Source: Ramlibacter sp. Leaf400
Lineage (GTDB): Bacteria > Pseudomonadota > Gammaproteobacteria > Burkholderiales > Burkholderiaceae_C
Direction: 5' to 3'
Assembly: GCF_001424545.1 (NCBI RefSeq)
Contig: NZ_LMQL01000009.1
Span: 248,001-312,000 of the forward strand
Length of the DNA: 64,000 nucleotides
A program made the translations under genes and the position numbers. The notes beneath the pieces were generated by a model. That model worked only from the letters and a program-made list of their open reading frames with translations. It was not told where the DNA came from and ran no database searches. Shown piece after piece: positions 51,828-59,574 of the stretch (within the stretch, counting starts at the first letter, position 1; each line of letters opens with the position of its first letter).

Positions 51828-52495
51828 CCCAGCGTGAAGCGCAAGCCGCGGCCCCGGACCGTCTCAATCGGCGCCAGCGTGCCGTCCGGATCGAGCTTGC
51901 GCCGCAGGCGGCCGATGAGGACGTCGAGCACATTGCTTTCCCGGTCCTCGCCGTGGGGGTAGAGGTAGTCCGCCAGCTCCTGCTTGGGCACCACGCGCGC
52001 GCGTTCGCGCACCAGGAACTCCAGCAACCGGTACTCGAAGGCGGTCAGCTCCAGGGCCTTGCCCTTCACGCGCACCGCCTGCGCCCCGAGGTCGATGCTG
52101 ACCGGCCCCAGTTCCAGGGCCCCGGCCACCGCCTTGAGCGAACGGCGCAGCAGCGCCTTGACGCGGGCGGCTAGCTCCGGGTACTCGAACGGCTTGACCA
52201 GGTAGTCGTCGGCGCCGGCTTCCAGGCCCGCCACCTTGTCCTGCCATGTGCCGCGCGCGGTGAGGATCAGGATCGGCAAACCGCTGCCGTCGGCCCGCAG
52301 GCGCTGCACGATGGCCAGGCCACTGAGCTTGGGCAGGCCGAGGTCCACGATGGCCAGGTCGAACGGGTACTCGCGCAGCAGGAAGAGGCCCTCCTCGCCG
52401 TCGGCGGCCTGGTCCACGCGATAGCCTTCGGCTTCGAGCTGCCGGGCCAGGCCAAGGCGCAACGGGGCTTCGTCCTCGACCAGCAAGACGCGCAT
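51824..52495 (-). CDS. OmpR/PhoP-family response regulator
   Basis: 223 residues. Receiver domain 1-118 with D51 (IVDLGLPKLSG), T/K pair in ILTARG and LVKPFEYPEL; winged-helix DNA-binding domain ~128-220 (LTAFEYRLLEFLVRERARVV, SNVLDVLIGRLRRKLD). It lies 14 bases after the PepSY gene and overlaps the kinase gene. OmpR-family dimers bind direct repeats about 11 bp apart, and such repeats occur at 52831-52895 ahead of this operon. Confidence 0.95.
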   Translation of the reverse strand: MRVLLVEDEAPLRLGLARQLEAEGYRVDQAADGEEGLFLLREYPFDLAIVDLGLPKLSGLAIVQRLRADGSGLPILILTARGTWQDKVAGLEAGADDYLVKPFEYPELAARVKALLRRSLKAVAGALELGPVSIDLGAQAVRVKGKALELTAFEYRLLEFLVRERARVVPKQELADYLYPHGEDRESNVLDVLIGRLRRKLDPDGTLAPIETVRGRGLRFTLG

Positions 52496-52509
52496 GTCCG
52501 CACCTGCCC

Positions 52510-52749
52510 TCAGGGGCGCCTGCCTGATCCGGCGTCCACCAGCACGACGCGGACATCGCCACGCGGCGTCACCACCTTGACCCGCCAGACGGTGCGGCCG
52601 CCGGCATCGGCGAGATCCACGGCCAGGACGCGGCCGCCCGTCTGCTGCTGGGCCTGGGCCGCGGCCTGGTCGCGCGAGACCTGGGCCCACGCGGGCAGCG
52701 CGGCCCCGGCCAGGAGGGCGATGAGGAGCAGCCGGTGGAGAGCGTGCAC
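52510..52749 (-). CDS. secreted PepSY-domain protein, first gene of the two-component operon
   Basis: 79 residues. A signal peptide (VHALHRLLLIALLAGAALPAWA) precedes one PepSY domain (RDQAAAQAQQQTGGRVLAVDLADAGGRTVWRVKVVTPRGDVRVVLVDAGSG). The start is the GTG at 52749; no ATG is available. PepSY proteins often modulate peptidases or sensor kinases in the periplasm, so it may tune the kinase two genes downstream. Confidence 0.85.
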   Translation of the reverse strand: MHALHRLLLIALLAGAALPAWAQVSRDQAAAQAQQQTGGRVLAVDLADAGGRTVWRVKVVTPRGDVRVVLVDAGSGRRP

Positions 52750-52830
52750 GTGGGTAGGGGAAAAGTGGTTTCGTGATGGTACTGCCGCTCATCGGGCGGC
52801 AATCCCCGGGCCTGAAGGTACGGGCCGGTC

Positions 52831-52895
52831 CATGAACGAAACCTGAACGGAGGCACCAACGAAAAAATCTGCGTTCTGTTCAGGAAGCGTTCATG
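52831..52895. promoter_or_regulatory. symmetric double direct-repeat operator in the PepSY-TCS divergent spacer
   Basis: The left site is CATGAAC (52831-52837) and CCTGAAC (52842-52848): two TGAAC units 11 bp apart. The right site is GTTCAGG (52878-52884) and GTTCATG (52889-52895): two GTTCA units 11 bp apart. The right pair is the exact reverse complement of the left pair in order, with 29 bases between. An 11-bp tandem repeat is the usual site for an OmpR/PhoP-type dimer, and there is one site for each divergent gene. Confidence 0.75.
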
Positions 52896-52939
52896 CACGC
52901 CCGAGCAACATCCGTCCCATGTCAACCCCAGGAGCGTCC

Positions 52940-53359
52940 ATGAACCGTTTCATCTTCGCCAGGCGCGTTGCGGCCACCGCCCTCGGGCTGGCTGCGCTGG
53001 TGGCCACTGCAGCCTCCCATGCGCGAACCGACGTCCACCTGTCCATCGGCATTCCCGCGCAGGGCGTCTACGTCCAGCCCGCGCCGGTCTACGTGCAGCC
53101 CGAACCGGTGTACGTGCAGCCGCGTCCCGTGTACGTCCAGCCCCAACCCGTGTACATCCAGCCGCAGCCGGTTTACGGCCACCCCCGCCGCGGCCCCTGG
53201 GGTGATCGCGACGGTGACGGCATCCCCAACGCCCACGACCGCTGGGACAACCGCCACCACTGGAGCCATGCCCATCGCCACGGCCCTCGCGGCGACGCCG
53301 ACCGCGATGGGGTGCCGAACCGGCACGACCGCTTCCCGGGCCACCCCTACCGCCACTGA
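52940..53359 (+). CDS. secreted YVQPxPV-repeat protein with calcium-binding-like motifs
   Basis: 139 residues, probable target of the divergent two-component system. Signal peptide ~1-29 (MNRFIFARRVAATALGLAAL...ASHA). Residues 43-77 are five copies of VY(V/I)QPxP. The C-terminus has two acidic loops, DRDGDGIPNAHD (89-100) and DADRDGVPNRHD (119-130), like thrombospondin type 3 or dockerin calcium loops, separated by a histidine-rich stretch (NRHHWSHAHRHG) that could bind Zn or Cu. AGGAG precedes the ATG at 52940. Function is unknown. Confidence 0.8.
   Translation: MNRFIFARRVAATALGLAALVATAASHARTDVHLSIGIPAQGVYVQPAPVYVQPEPVYVQPRPVYVQPQPVYIQPQPVYGHPRRGPWGDRDGDGIPNAHDRWDNRHHWSHAHRHGPRGDADRDGVPNRHDRFPGHPYRH
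53066..53170 (+). repeat. five tandem 21-bp repeats encoding VYVQPxP
   Basis: The units read GTCTACGTGCAGCCCGAACCG with small variations, and the fourth to fifth copies change V to I. A partial sixth unit (VYGHP) follows. The sixth residue of each unit varies (A, E, R, Q, Q). The in-frame 21-bp period would permit copy-number change without a frameshift. Confidence 0.9.
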
Positions 53360-53365
53360 CGCCAG

Positions 53366-53728
53366 CTAGCCGCCAGCCTGCTTGACCTTGCGGCCCTGCC
53401 CGATGAGCAGCGAGGCGATCTTGTCGCGATGGTCGCCCTGCACTTCCACGGCGCCGTCCCTGACGGTGCCGCCGGAGCCGCACGCCGCCTTGAGTTGCCT
53501 GGCCAGTGTTTCCAGGGTGGCCGGGTCGCTGCCCAGGCCGCGGACCACGGTCACCGCTTTTCCTGCGCGCCCCTTGGTCTCGCGCGAGATCCGGACGATG
53601 CCATCGCCGGGCGCGGCGGGCGCCGGAATCGAGCAGGAGCATTGCGCGATGGCCTTGCGGCACACGGGACACATGCGGCCGGACTCGGTGGAGTAGACAA
53701 GGCCGCCGGTCGGCGAGCGGGACTTCAT
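53366..53728 (-). CDS. SUI1/YciH-family translation factor-like protein
   Basis: 120 residues. An N-terminal cysteine cluster C20-x2-C23 and C30-x-C32 (MCPVCRKAIAQCSC) is followed by the SUI1 domain (~45-118: VRISRETKGRAGKAVTVVRGL, LKAACGSGGTVRDGAVEVQGDHRDKI, LIGQGRKVK). Bacterial YciH affects start-site fidelity under stress. GACAAT lies at -13 to -8 with no Shine-Dalgarno, which is curious for a translation initiation protein. Confidence 0.93.
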   Translation of the reverse strand: MKSRSPTGGLVYSTESGRMCPVCRKAIAQCSCSIPAPAAPGDGIVRISRETKGRAGKAVTVVRGLGSDPATLETLARQLKAACGSGGTVRDGAVEVQGDHRDKIASLLIGQGRKVKQAGG

Positions 53729-53764
53729 GCCGCGGATTGTCCTCGGGTCCGGTCGACGTGGTCT

Positions 53765-54703
53765 TCAGCGCGGGCCCGTGGCAAATGAAAAGCGCGCAGA
53801 GCCGGGAGTGCCCGCGACGGCGTAGTCGATCGCCACCGCATAGCTCGTGCCGGGCTGCAGCACCTCCGGGATGACGGAGAACCAGCCGTCGGTGAAGGTC
53901 GCGTTGGGGTCGGCGGTCGCCCCCGAACCGTAGGTGACCAGGAGCGCCACGGGCCCGGACGGGCCGGTGATGGTGGCCGACGTGATGCGCAGCGACTCCG
54001 GCCCCGCGACGGTGATCGGCTGGCCCCATTGCGCGTCGGGGTTGGACGGGAAGGGAGAAGGCGATTCGTTGGCGTTGCGGGCCAGGGCATCGGTCGTGCC
54101 CGCGCAAGGGAAGGTGGCCACGCCCTGGGGCGACTGCAATTGGGCCGAAGCAGGCACGCCCAGGACGGCGGTCAGCGTGTCGAAGGAGGCCACGGCGTTC
54201 CACGCGAGGCCCACTTCGAGGAAGCCGGTCAGGAGCGACCTGGCGTGGTACGGGGCGGCCATCAGGCTGCGGACCGCATCGGCTGCCGTCGAGCCGCCGG
54301 ATGCGCCGGAGAGGTCCTCGCCGACGGCGCGCGGGGCGTAGCCGGCGGCCAGGGCCCGGTCGAGCACGGTCGCACCGGTGAAGCCGGGCTTGCCGGGATC
54401 CTCGCCGTGGCCCAGTTCACCGTTGAGGCTCATGTAGTTCGCATGGGCCGCCGCGGCCTGGTCGAGGGGCGCGGACTGCGCCAGAAGCCCGAAGCCGCAG
54501 CGCAGCCGGGCGGCATTGAGCTGGTCGTAGGCCAGCCGTTGCGGGCTGCCGGCGCCGTAGGTGGCGCTGTTGACCGAGATCGCCGGCGGCGCGGTCGGCG
54601 GAGCGTTGTCGCCGCCGCCGCCACCGCCACCACATCCGCTGGCGACCAGCGCGGCGACCCACGCGACCAGCGCGCCTGCCGCGCGTACATGTCTCGACAT
54701 CAT
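53765..54703 (-). CDS. CAP-domain (SCP/PR-1-like) lipoprotein
   Basis: 312 residues. Lipobox ASGC precedes a run of glycines, then a CAP domain ~60-200: LDQAAAAHANYMSLNGELGHGEDPGKPGFTG and AVGEDLSG contain the conserved histidine and glutamate. The C-terminal ~100 residues form a beta-rich Fn3-like part (PESLRITSATITGPSGPVALLVTYG). Bacterial CAP proteins are surface-exposed with unclear activity. Two adjacent ATGs at 54703 and 54700 are both possible. Confidence 0.88.
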   Translation of the reverse strand: MMSRHVRAAGALVAWVAALVASGCGGGGGGGDNAPPTAPPAISVNSATYGAGSPQRLAYDQLNAARLRCGFGLLAQSAPLDQAAAAHANYMSLNGELGHGEDPGKPGFTGATVLDRALAAGYAPRAVGEDLSGASGGSTAADAVRSLMAAPYHARSLLTGFLEVGLAWNAVASFDTLTAVLGVPASAQLQSPQGVATFPCAGTTDALARNANESPSPFPSNPDAQWGQPITVAGPESLRITSATITGPSGPVALLVTYGSGATADPNATFTDGWFSVIPEVLQPGTSYAVAIDYAVAGTPGSARFSFATGPR

Positions 54704-54783
54704 CCTGGGTGGACCCTGCAGCGCGCCCACGGTTCACCTCGTCCGTGCGCATGATGATCGGTCCACATCCAGCCGAGGCCCGC

Positions 54784-55398
54784 TCATCCGAGCGCCTGAA
54801 GCACCAGCCGCGCCGCACGGTCGTCGATGCCGTGGGCCAGGCCCGGCACGAGCTGCGCCGACGCGTCGGCGCCGAGTGAACGCAGCCGGTCCGCCGCTTC
54901 GACGCTGAACCTTGCGGGGATCACGGAATCGCTCTCGCCGTGGACGAAGCGGAACGTGACGCCCGCCGGGGCTTGCCGCGGCGGCTGCGCGAACCGCCCG
55001 GAGATCGCGACGACGCGGTGCGCGAGGTCCGCGGCCTGGGTGGCTTCCAGCGACATGATCGCGCCCTGCGAAAAGCCCACCAGGGCGGTTCCGGCAGGCG
55101 CCACCCCGGCCTCGGCTTGCCACTTGCGCACAGCGCTCTCGAAGGACGGCAGCGCGGCGGCGACGCGTTCCGGCCGGTTGGCCTCGGTGACGCCGGCCAC
55201 CGGGAACCATTCGCGGCCGGCGCCGAACGACGCGGGATGGGCGCCCTCGACGCTGACCACCCTCGCGTGCGGCTGCTGCCGTGCGATGAGCTGCGCGAGG
55301 GGAACCAGGTTGGCCGGCGACGAGCCGACCCCGTGGAACAGCAGCACCAGCGCGCGCGGCGCCTGCGGCCGTGCCACGACGACGGAGCCGTCGCTCAT
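54784..55398 (-). CDS. YpfH-type esterase (alpha/beta hydrolase)
   Basis: 204 residues of the phospholipase/carboxylesterase group: LLFHGVGSSPANL oxyanion loop, nucleophile S110 in LVGFSQGAIMSL, aspartate in HGESDSVIP and histidine in GLAHGID. YpfH cleaves short-chain esters. The start overlaps the dioxygenase stop by four bases, so the two are translated in tandem. Confidence 0.92.
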   Translation of the reverse strand: MSDGSVVVARPQAPRALVLLFHGVGSSPANLVPLAQLIARQQPHARVVSVEGAHPASFGAGREWFPVAGVTEANRPERVAAALPSFESAVRKWQAEAGVAPAGTALVGFSQGAIMSLEATQAADLAHRVVAISGRFAQPPRQAPAGVTFRFVHGESDSVIPARFSVEAADRLRSLGADASAQLVPGLAHGIDDRAARLVLQALG

Positions 55399-56207
55399 GC
55401 GGGGCTCCCGGCCGTGTCGATCCCGACCTGCGCGCCGAAGACGTACGACTCCATCGCCAGCACGCCGTGGCGGATGCCGCCGTCCAGCACCGTCGCCGGC
55501 AGGACGTCCTGCGCGGCGCCGAGCGCCACCAGCAAGGGCAGGAAGTGCTCCGACGTCGGATGGGCCCGGCGCGCGTGCGGCGCCCGCTCGAGCGTGGCGA
55601 CCAGGCGATCGCGGTCCCCCTCGACCACGGCCTGCCGCACCCACAGCGAGAACTCGCGCGCATACGCCGCTTCCTCGACGGCACCGGTGCGGAACTCGTA
55701 CAGGTTGTGCGTGAGGCTGCCGGAGCCGATGACCAGCACGTCTTCTCGCGCCAGCGCGGCCAGTCCGCGGCCCAGATCGAAGGCCTGCGCGGCGTCCAGG
55801 TCGACGGGCATCGACACCTGCACCACGGGCACGTCGGCGTCGGGGAACAGGTGCATCAGCGGCACCCATGCCCCGTGATCCAGTCCGTGCCGCTCGTTGA
55901 GCGAGGCCTGGATGCCGGCGTCGCCTAGCGCCTGCTGCACCCGGCGCGCCACGCCGGGCGCCCCGGGGGCGGGGTAGCGGATCTGGTACAGGGCGCTCGG
56001 AAAGCCGCCGAAGTCGTGGACCGTCCCGGGCTGCGACGCGGCGCCGATCTCGACGCCGCGCGTCTGCCAGTGCGGCGAGACGATGACCACGGCAAGGGGC
56101 TTGCGCAGGGCGCGACCGAGCGCGCCGAGCTGGGCACCCGCGACGCCCGGCTCCAGGGCGAACGTGGGCGCGCCGTGCGAGACGAACAACGCGGGTTGGG
56201 TCTTCAT
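55395..56207 (-). CDS. DODA-type extradiol ring-cleavage dioxygenase (YgiD-like)
   Basis: 270 residues of the LigB superfamily. Metal-binding positions lie in FVSHGAPTFAL, VIVSPHWQTRG, HGLDHGAWVPLMHLFP and GSGSLTHNL. E. coli YgiD cleaves L-DOPA at the 4,5 bond. This is the second gene in the window with a DOPA-dioxygenase-type label (the other at 16013 is unrelated in fold). It follows the DUF4148 gene by two bases. Confidence 0.93.
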   Translation of the reverse strand: MKTQPALFVSHGAPTFALEPGVAGAQLGALGRALRKPLAVVIVSPHWQTRGVEIGAASQPGTVHDFGGFPSALYQIRYPAPGAPGVARRVQQALGDAGIQASLNERHGLDHGAWVPLMHLFPDADVPVVQVSMPVDLDAAQAFDLGRGLAALAREDVLVIGSGSLTHNLYEFRTGAVEEAAYAREFSLWVRQAVVEGDRDRLVATLERAPHARRAHPTSEHFLPLLVALGAAQDVLPATVLDGGIRHGVLAMESYVFGAQVGIDTAGSPA

Positions 56208-56209
56208 GC

Positions 56210-56563
56210 TCAGGCTCCGTTGCGGACTTCGCCGACGACCTGCGTGGCCGGCACGGCGTCGGGCTGGCCGGCCAGGTAGGCCGAGCCGCTGTCCTCGCCG
56301 GTGAAGGCGGCGACCCGGTCGCGGGCCTGCACGTACTCGGCCTTCACCTGCGCGCGGCTGCGCTGGCTTGCGAAGTCGGCGATCGGGTTGTACTCCCGGG
56401 CCCAGGGGTCGCGGCCGGACGCTTCGAAGGCGGCCTGCTCGGCCTGGACTTCGGCACGGGTGGCCGTCGAGACGAACGGCGTCGGGTCGATGGTGATGTC
56501 GTCGGCGAAGGCGCCGGTGGCGGAGGCGGCGAAGGCGAGAGCGATGAGGGACTTGCGGTTCAT
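56210..56563 (-). CDS. DUF4148-domain exported protein
   Basis: 117 residues with signal peptide MNRKSLIALAFAASATGAFAD. The domain motif TRAEVQAEQAAFEASGRDPWAREYNP and SQRSRAQVKAEYVQARDRVAAFTGEDSGSAYLAG is a DUF4148 pair of helices, a family abundant in Burkholderiales with no known function. Its ribosome site is AAGGAG. It leads the operon with the dioxygenase and esterase, and is divergent from a LysR gene. Confidence 0.9.
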   Translation of the reverse strand: MNRKSLIALAFAASATGAFADDITIDPTPFVSTATRAEVQAEQAAFEASGRDPWAREYNPIADFASQRSRAQVKAEYVQARDRVAAFTGEDSGSAYLAGQPDAVPATQVVGEVRNGA

Positions 56564-56624
56564 GGGAACTCCTTGGGGTGGGTTTCAGGGCGACGTTGCT
56601 GCGTCGATGGAGGGACTTTAAGTG

Positions 56625-56637
56625 TTCCACCTGGGAA
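56625..56637. promoter_or_regulatory. candidate LysR T-N11-A site
   Basis: TTCCACCTGGGAA is a T-N11-A dyad with 4-bp arms. A further TTCCCA at 56666-56671 repeats one arm in inverted orientation to TGGGAA. It lies between the divergent DUF4148 operon and LysR gene, where a LysR dimer pair would bind. This is by pattern only. Confidence 0.4.
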
Positions 56638-56682
56638 GATAAACATGCTAAAACGAGAGAAATCATTCCCATAATCGAAACA

Positions 56683-57570
56683 ATGGACCGGTTCCAGGAG
56701 ATGCGTGTGTTTGCCGCCGTGGTCGATGCCGGCAGCTTCGTGGCGGCGGCCGATGCGCTGGAGATGTCCAAGCCGGCCGTCTCGCGCCACGTGGCCGAGC
56801 TGGAGCAGCGCCTGGGCGTTCGCCTCCTGCACCGCACCACCCGCCGCCTTTCGCTCACGGTGGAAGGCGAGGTCTTCCTCGCGCGGTGCCGCGACCTGCT
56901 GGCGGGCGTGGACGAAGCCGAGGCGGAAGTCAGCGCGCGCGGCGGCAGCGTGGTCGGCCTGCTGAAGGTGAGCGCGCCGGTGTCTTTCGGCGTGCTCAAC
57001 CTGGCGCCGCTGTGGGCGGACTTCATGGCGCAGCATCCGCAGCTGACGCTGGACCTCACCCTCACCGACCGCTTCATCGACCTGGTCGACGAGGGCTATG
57101 ACATGGCGGTGCGGGTCGCCCGGCTGCCGAGCTCGTCGCTGGTGAGCCGGCGGCTCGCGTCCACGCGCATGGTGCTGTGCGCGTCCCCCCGGTACCTGGA
57201 AAAGCGCGGCGCGCCGGCGCGGCCCTCGGACCTGTCGGCGCACGACGTGCTCGCCTACAACCTGCTCGCGACGGGCGACACCTGGGAGTTCGAAGGCCCG
57301 CAGGGCACGGTGGCCGTCAAGGTCAAGCCCCGGATGCAGACCAACAGCGGCGACACCTGCCGGGCCGTGGCCCTGGGCGGCGGCGGCATCGTGCTGCAGC
57401 CCACCTTCCTGGTGAGCGCCGACCTGCAGCGTGGGGACCTCGTCGAGGTCATGCCCGGGTACCGGTCGGCGGAGCTCGGCATCTACGCCGTCTACCCCAC
57501 CCGCAAGCACATGCCGCCCAAGGTGCGGCTGCTCATCGATTTCCTGGCCGCGCGGCTGCGGGAGGCCTGA
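56683..57570 (+). CDS. LysR-family regulator (CrgA-like subgroup)
   Basis: 295 residues with HTH ~5-62 (SFVAAADALEMSKPAVSRHVAELE) and an effector domain. The segment VGLLKVSAPVSFGVLNLAPLWADFMAQHPQL and DEGYDMAVRVARLPSSSLVSRRL is typical of the CrgA-like LysR group. CATAAT lies at -13 to -8 of the ATG, suggesting a leaderless mRNA and ruling out the ORF start at 56578. It probably controls the divergent DUF4148/dioxygenase/esterase operon. Confidence 0.92.
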   Translation: MDRFQEMRVFAAVVDAGSFVAAADALEMSKPAVSRHVAELEQRLGVRLLHRTTRRLSLTVEGEVFLARCRDLLAGVDEAEAEVSARGGSVVGLLKVSAPVSFGVLNLAPLWADFMAQHPQLTLDLTLTDRFIDLVDEGYDMAVRVARLPSSSLVSRRLASTRMVLCASPRYLEKRGAPARPSDLSAHDVLAYNLLATGDTWEFEGPQGTVAVKVKPRMQTNSGDTCRAVALGGGGIVLQPTFLVSADLQRGDLVEVMPGYRSAELGIYAVYPTRKHMPPKVRLLIDFLAARLREA

Positions 57571-57713
57571 CGACACCACCGGCCTCGCGGCCCGGTCGTC
57601 GATAGAATTTCGCGCTTGCGCACCGGGGAAGCGAGCAGACTCCCCGACCCCAAGACGCCACGCGTCCAAGTGCTGCTCCTGATCACGGACCCCGGTCCGA
57701 TTGGGAGACTGCC

Positions 57714-58955
57714 TTGCCGAACCTTCCCGACGACTTGCACACCCGGGCGCCGTGGCGAGGCGACACACGCCGCCTGCTTTTGGCCCGCGGCCTGCGCGCC
57801 TTCGGAGACGGCTTCGTCAGCCTGCTCCTGCCGGCCTACCTGCTGGAACTCGGGTGGACCCCGTTCCAGGTCGGGCTGGTCGCCACCGCCACCCTGCTCG
57901 GCTCGGGCCTGCTGACGCTGGCCGCCGGGCTGCTGGGCCAGCGCCTGGGCCACCGGCGCCTGCTGCTGGCGGCCACCGCCCTGATGGTGGCGACCGGGCT
58001 CGGTGTCGCATCGCTCAGCAGCTTCTGGCCGCTGATGCTGGTGGCATTCGTCGGCACGCTCAATCCGTCGGGGGGCGACACCAGCGTCTTCCTGCCGGCC
58101 GAGCACGCGTTGCTGGCCCAGGGTGCGCAGGGCAAGGCGCGCACGGCCGCGTTCGCGCGCTACAGCCTGGTCGGCAGCCTGTCGGCCGCCGTGGGCGCCC
58201 TGGCGGCGGCGCTGCCCGCGCTACTCGCTCGCCATGGCGAACTGGCGCCGCGCACGACCTTGCAAGGCATGTTCCTGCTCTACGCGCTGCTCGGCCTCGT
58301 GGTCGCCTTCCTGTACCGCGGCCTGCGCACCCCGGCGGGCGACGGACCGCAGGCCGGGCAGCCGGCGGGGCTGGGTCCCTCGCGCCGCCGGGTCTACCTG
58401 CTGTCCGCGCTGTTCAGCCTGGATGCTTTCGGCGGTGGCTTCGTCGTCCAGTCGCTGCTGGCGCTCTGGCTGTACCAGCGCTTCGGGCTCTCGCTGGAAG
58501 CCGCCGCCTCCATCTTCTTCTGGACCGGCGTGCTGACGGCCTGCTCCTACCTGGTCGCAGCGCGCATCGCGGACCGCATCGGCCTGGTGCGCACGATGGT
58601 CTACACGCACCTGCCGTCCAGCCTCTGCCTGATCGCCCTGCCGTTCTGCACCGGGCTCGGGTGGGCGATCGGCCTGCTGCTGGTGCGCAGTGCCCTCTCG
58701 CAGATGGATGTCCCCACCCGCAGCTCCTACGTGATGGCGATCGTCACGCCGGCCGAACGCAGCGCCGCGGCCAGCGTGACCGCCGTGCCGCGCAGCCTCG
58801 CCGCGACCGCCAGCCCTGCCCTGGCCGGCTACCTTCTGGGCGTGTCGAGCTTCGGTTGGCCCCTGGTCGTCGGCGGCGCACTGAAGATCGTCTACGACCT
58901 CCTGCTCCTGGCGATGTTCCGCCGCGTGCATCCGCCTGAGGAGCTGCGGGAGTGA
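57714..58955 (+). CDS. MFS transporter
   Basis: 413 residues starting at TTG with GGGAGA upstream. About 12 hydrophobic segments; between helices 2 and 3 lies AAGLLGQRLGHRRLLLAA, a variant of the GxxxDRxGRR motif. No drug or sugar class can be assigned from sequence. The 143-base leader holds TAGAAT near 57602 and a short GGGGAAGC/CTCCCC hairpin, without a match to a known riboswitch. Confidence 0.88.
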   Translation: MPNLPDDLHTRAPWRGDTRRLLLARGLRAFGDGFVSLLLPAYLLELGWTPFQVGLVATATLLGSGLLTLAAGLLGQRLGHRRLLLAATALMVATGLGVASLSSFWPLMLVAFVGTLNPSGGDTSVFLPAEHALLAQGAQGKARTAAFARYSLVGSLSAAVGALAAALPALLARHGELAPRTTLQGMFLLYALLGLVVAFLYRGLRTPAGDGPQAGQPAGLGPSRRRVYLLSALFSLDAFGGGFVVQSLLALWLYQRFGLSLEAAASIFFWTGVLTACSYLVAARIADRIGLVRTMVYTHLPSSLCLIALPFCTGLGWAIGLLLVRSALSQMDVPTRSSYVMAIVTPAERSAAASVTAVPRSLAATASPALAGYLLGVSSFGWPLVVGGALKIVYDLLLLAMFRRVHPPEELRE

Positions 58956-58998
58956 AAGGTCGAGGTGATGCCACCCGTCGGCCGCGGCCCTGCGCCGC

Positions 58999-59448
58999 TC
59001 AGCGGCCGGGGGCCACCATGCCGCTGGCCAGCGCGAAGGGTGACCCGCTCCCGTCCAAGGTTTGCAGCGTGCCTTCGACAAAGGCGAAGTGCCGCGCGGA
59101 CCGGGCCACGTGGGCACGAAAGGCCAGCGGCCGATCCGTGGCCGCAAGCGAGAGGAATTTCACCGAAAGCTCGAGGGTCACGACCACTTCCGGGTCGTAG
59201 TGGCCGAGGCCGGCCAGGACGAATGCGGCGTCGAAGCCCGCTGCGATGACGCCGCCGTTCACCGCCTGCGTGCCCCCGCCGCCCAGTGCGCCCTGCGGCA
59301 TGCGCGCGAACGTGATCAGCGCCTCGCCAGGGTCCTCGAACCGGCCGGCGAAGCCGAACCAGGCGATCTCGGCGCGCTGGTTGAACTGCCGCAGGTGTCC
59401 GGCGCGAGCAGCAGCGTTCAGGCGAAAAGGCAGGACGGTGGGCGACAT
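58999..59448 (-). CDS. PaaI-like hotdog thioesterase
   Basis: 149 residues of the hotdog fold. NGGVIAAGFDAAFVLAGLGHY corresponds to the HGGxxxxLxD active helix of PaaI-type thioesterases (here NGG replaces HGG), and VVTLELSVKFLSLAATDRPLAFRAHVARSARHFAFVEGTL is the long central strand region. It hydrolyses acyl-CoA esters if active. GGGGAGAG precedes the ATG. Confidence 0.82.
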   Translation of the reverse strand: MSPTVLPFRLNAAARAGHLRQFNQRAEIAWFGFAGRFEDPGEALITFARMPQGALGGGGTQAVNGGVIAAGFDAAFVLAGLGHYDPEVVVTLELSVKFLSLAATDRPLAFRAHVARSARHFAFVEGTLQTLDGSGSPFALASGMVAPGR

Positions 59449-59574
59449 GGCTCTCCCCGGTTGGGAAAGCGATCATCGCCGGATGCCGCCGCAGGCGGCT
59501 CCATTGCCCAGCACGACCACGACCGCGCCCACCCCACGCTGGAGAAATCCACCCGCGAGTTCTAGGATGGCGCC

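Noticed and set aside
53066-53170. 21-bp tandem repeats as a CRISPR or VNTR of non-coding type
   Set aside because: The repeats are in frame, contiguous without spacers, and encode VYVQPxP in a secreted protein with a good ribosome site.
57571-57713. Leader of the MFS gene as a possible riboswitch
   Set aside because: GGGGAAGCGAGCAGACTCCCC can form a small hairpin, but no conserved riboswitch core (guanidine, fluoride, TPP, cobalamin) was recognisable.
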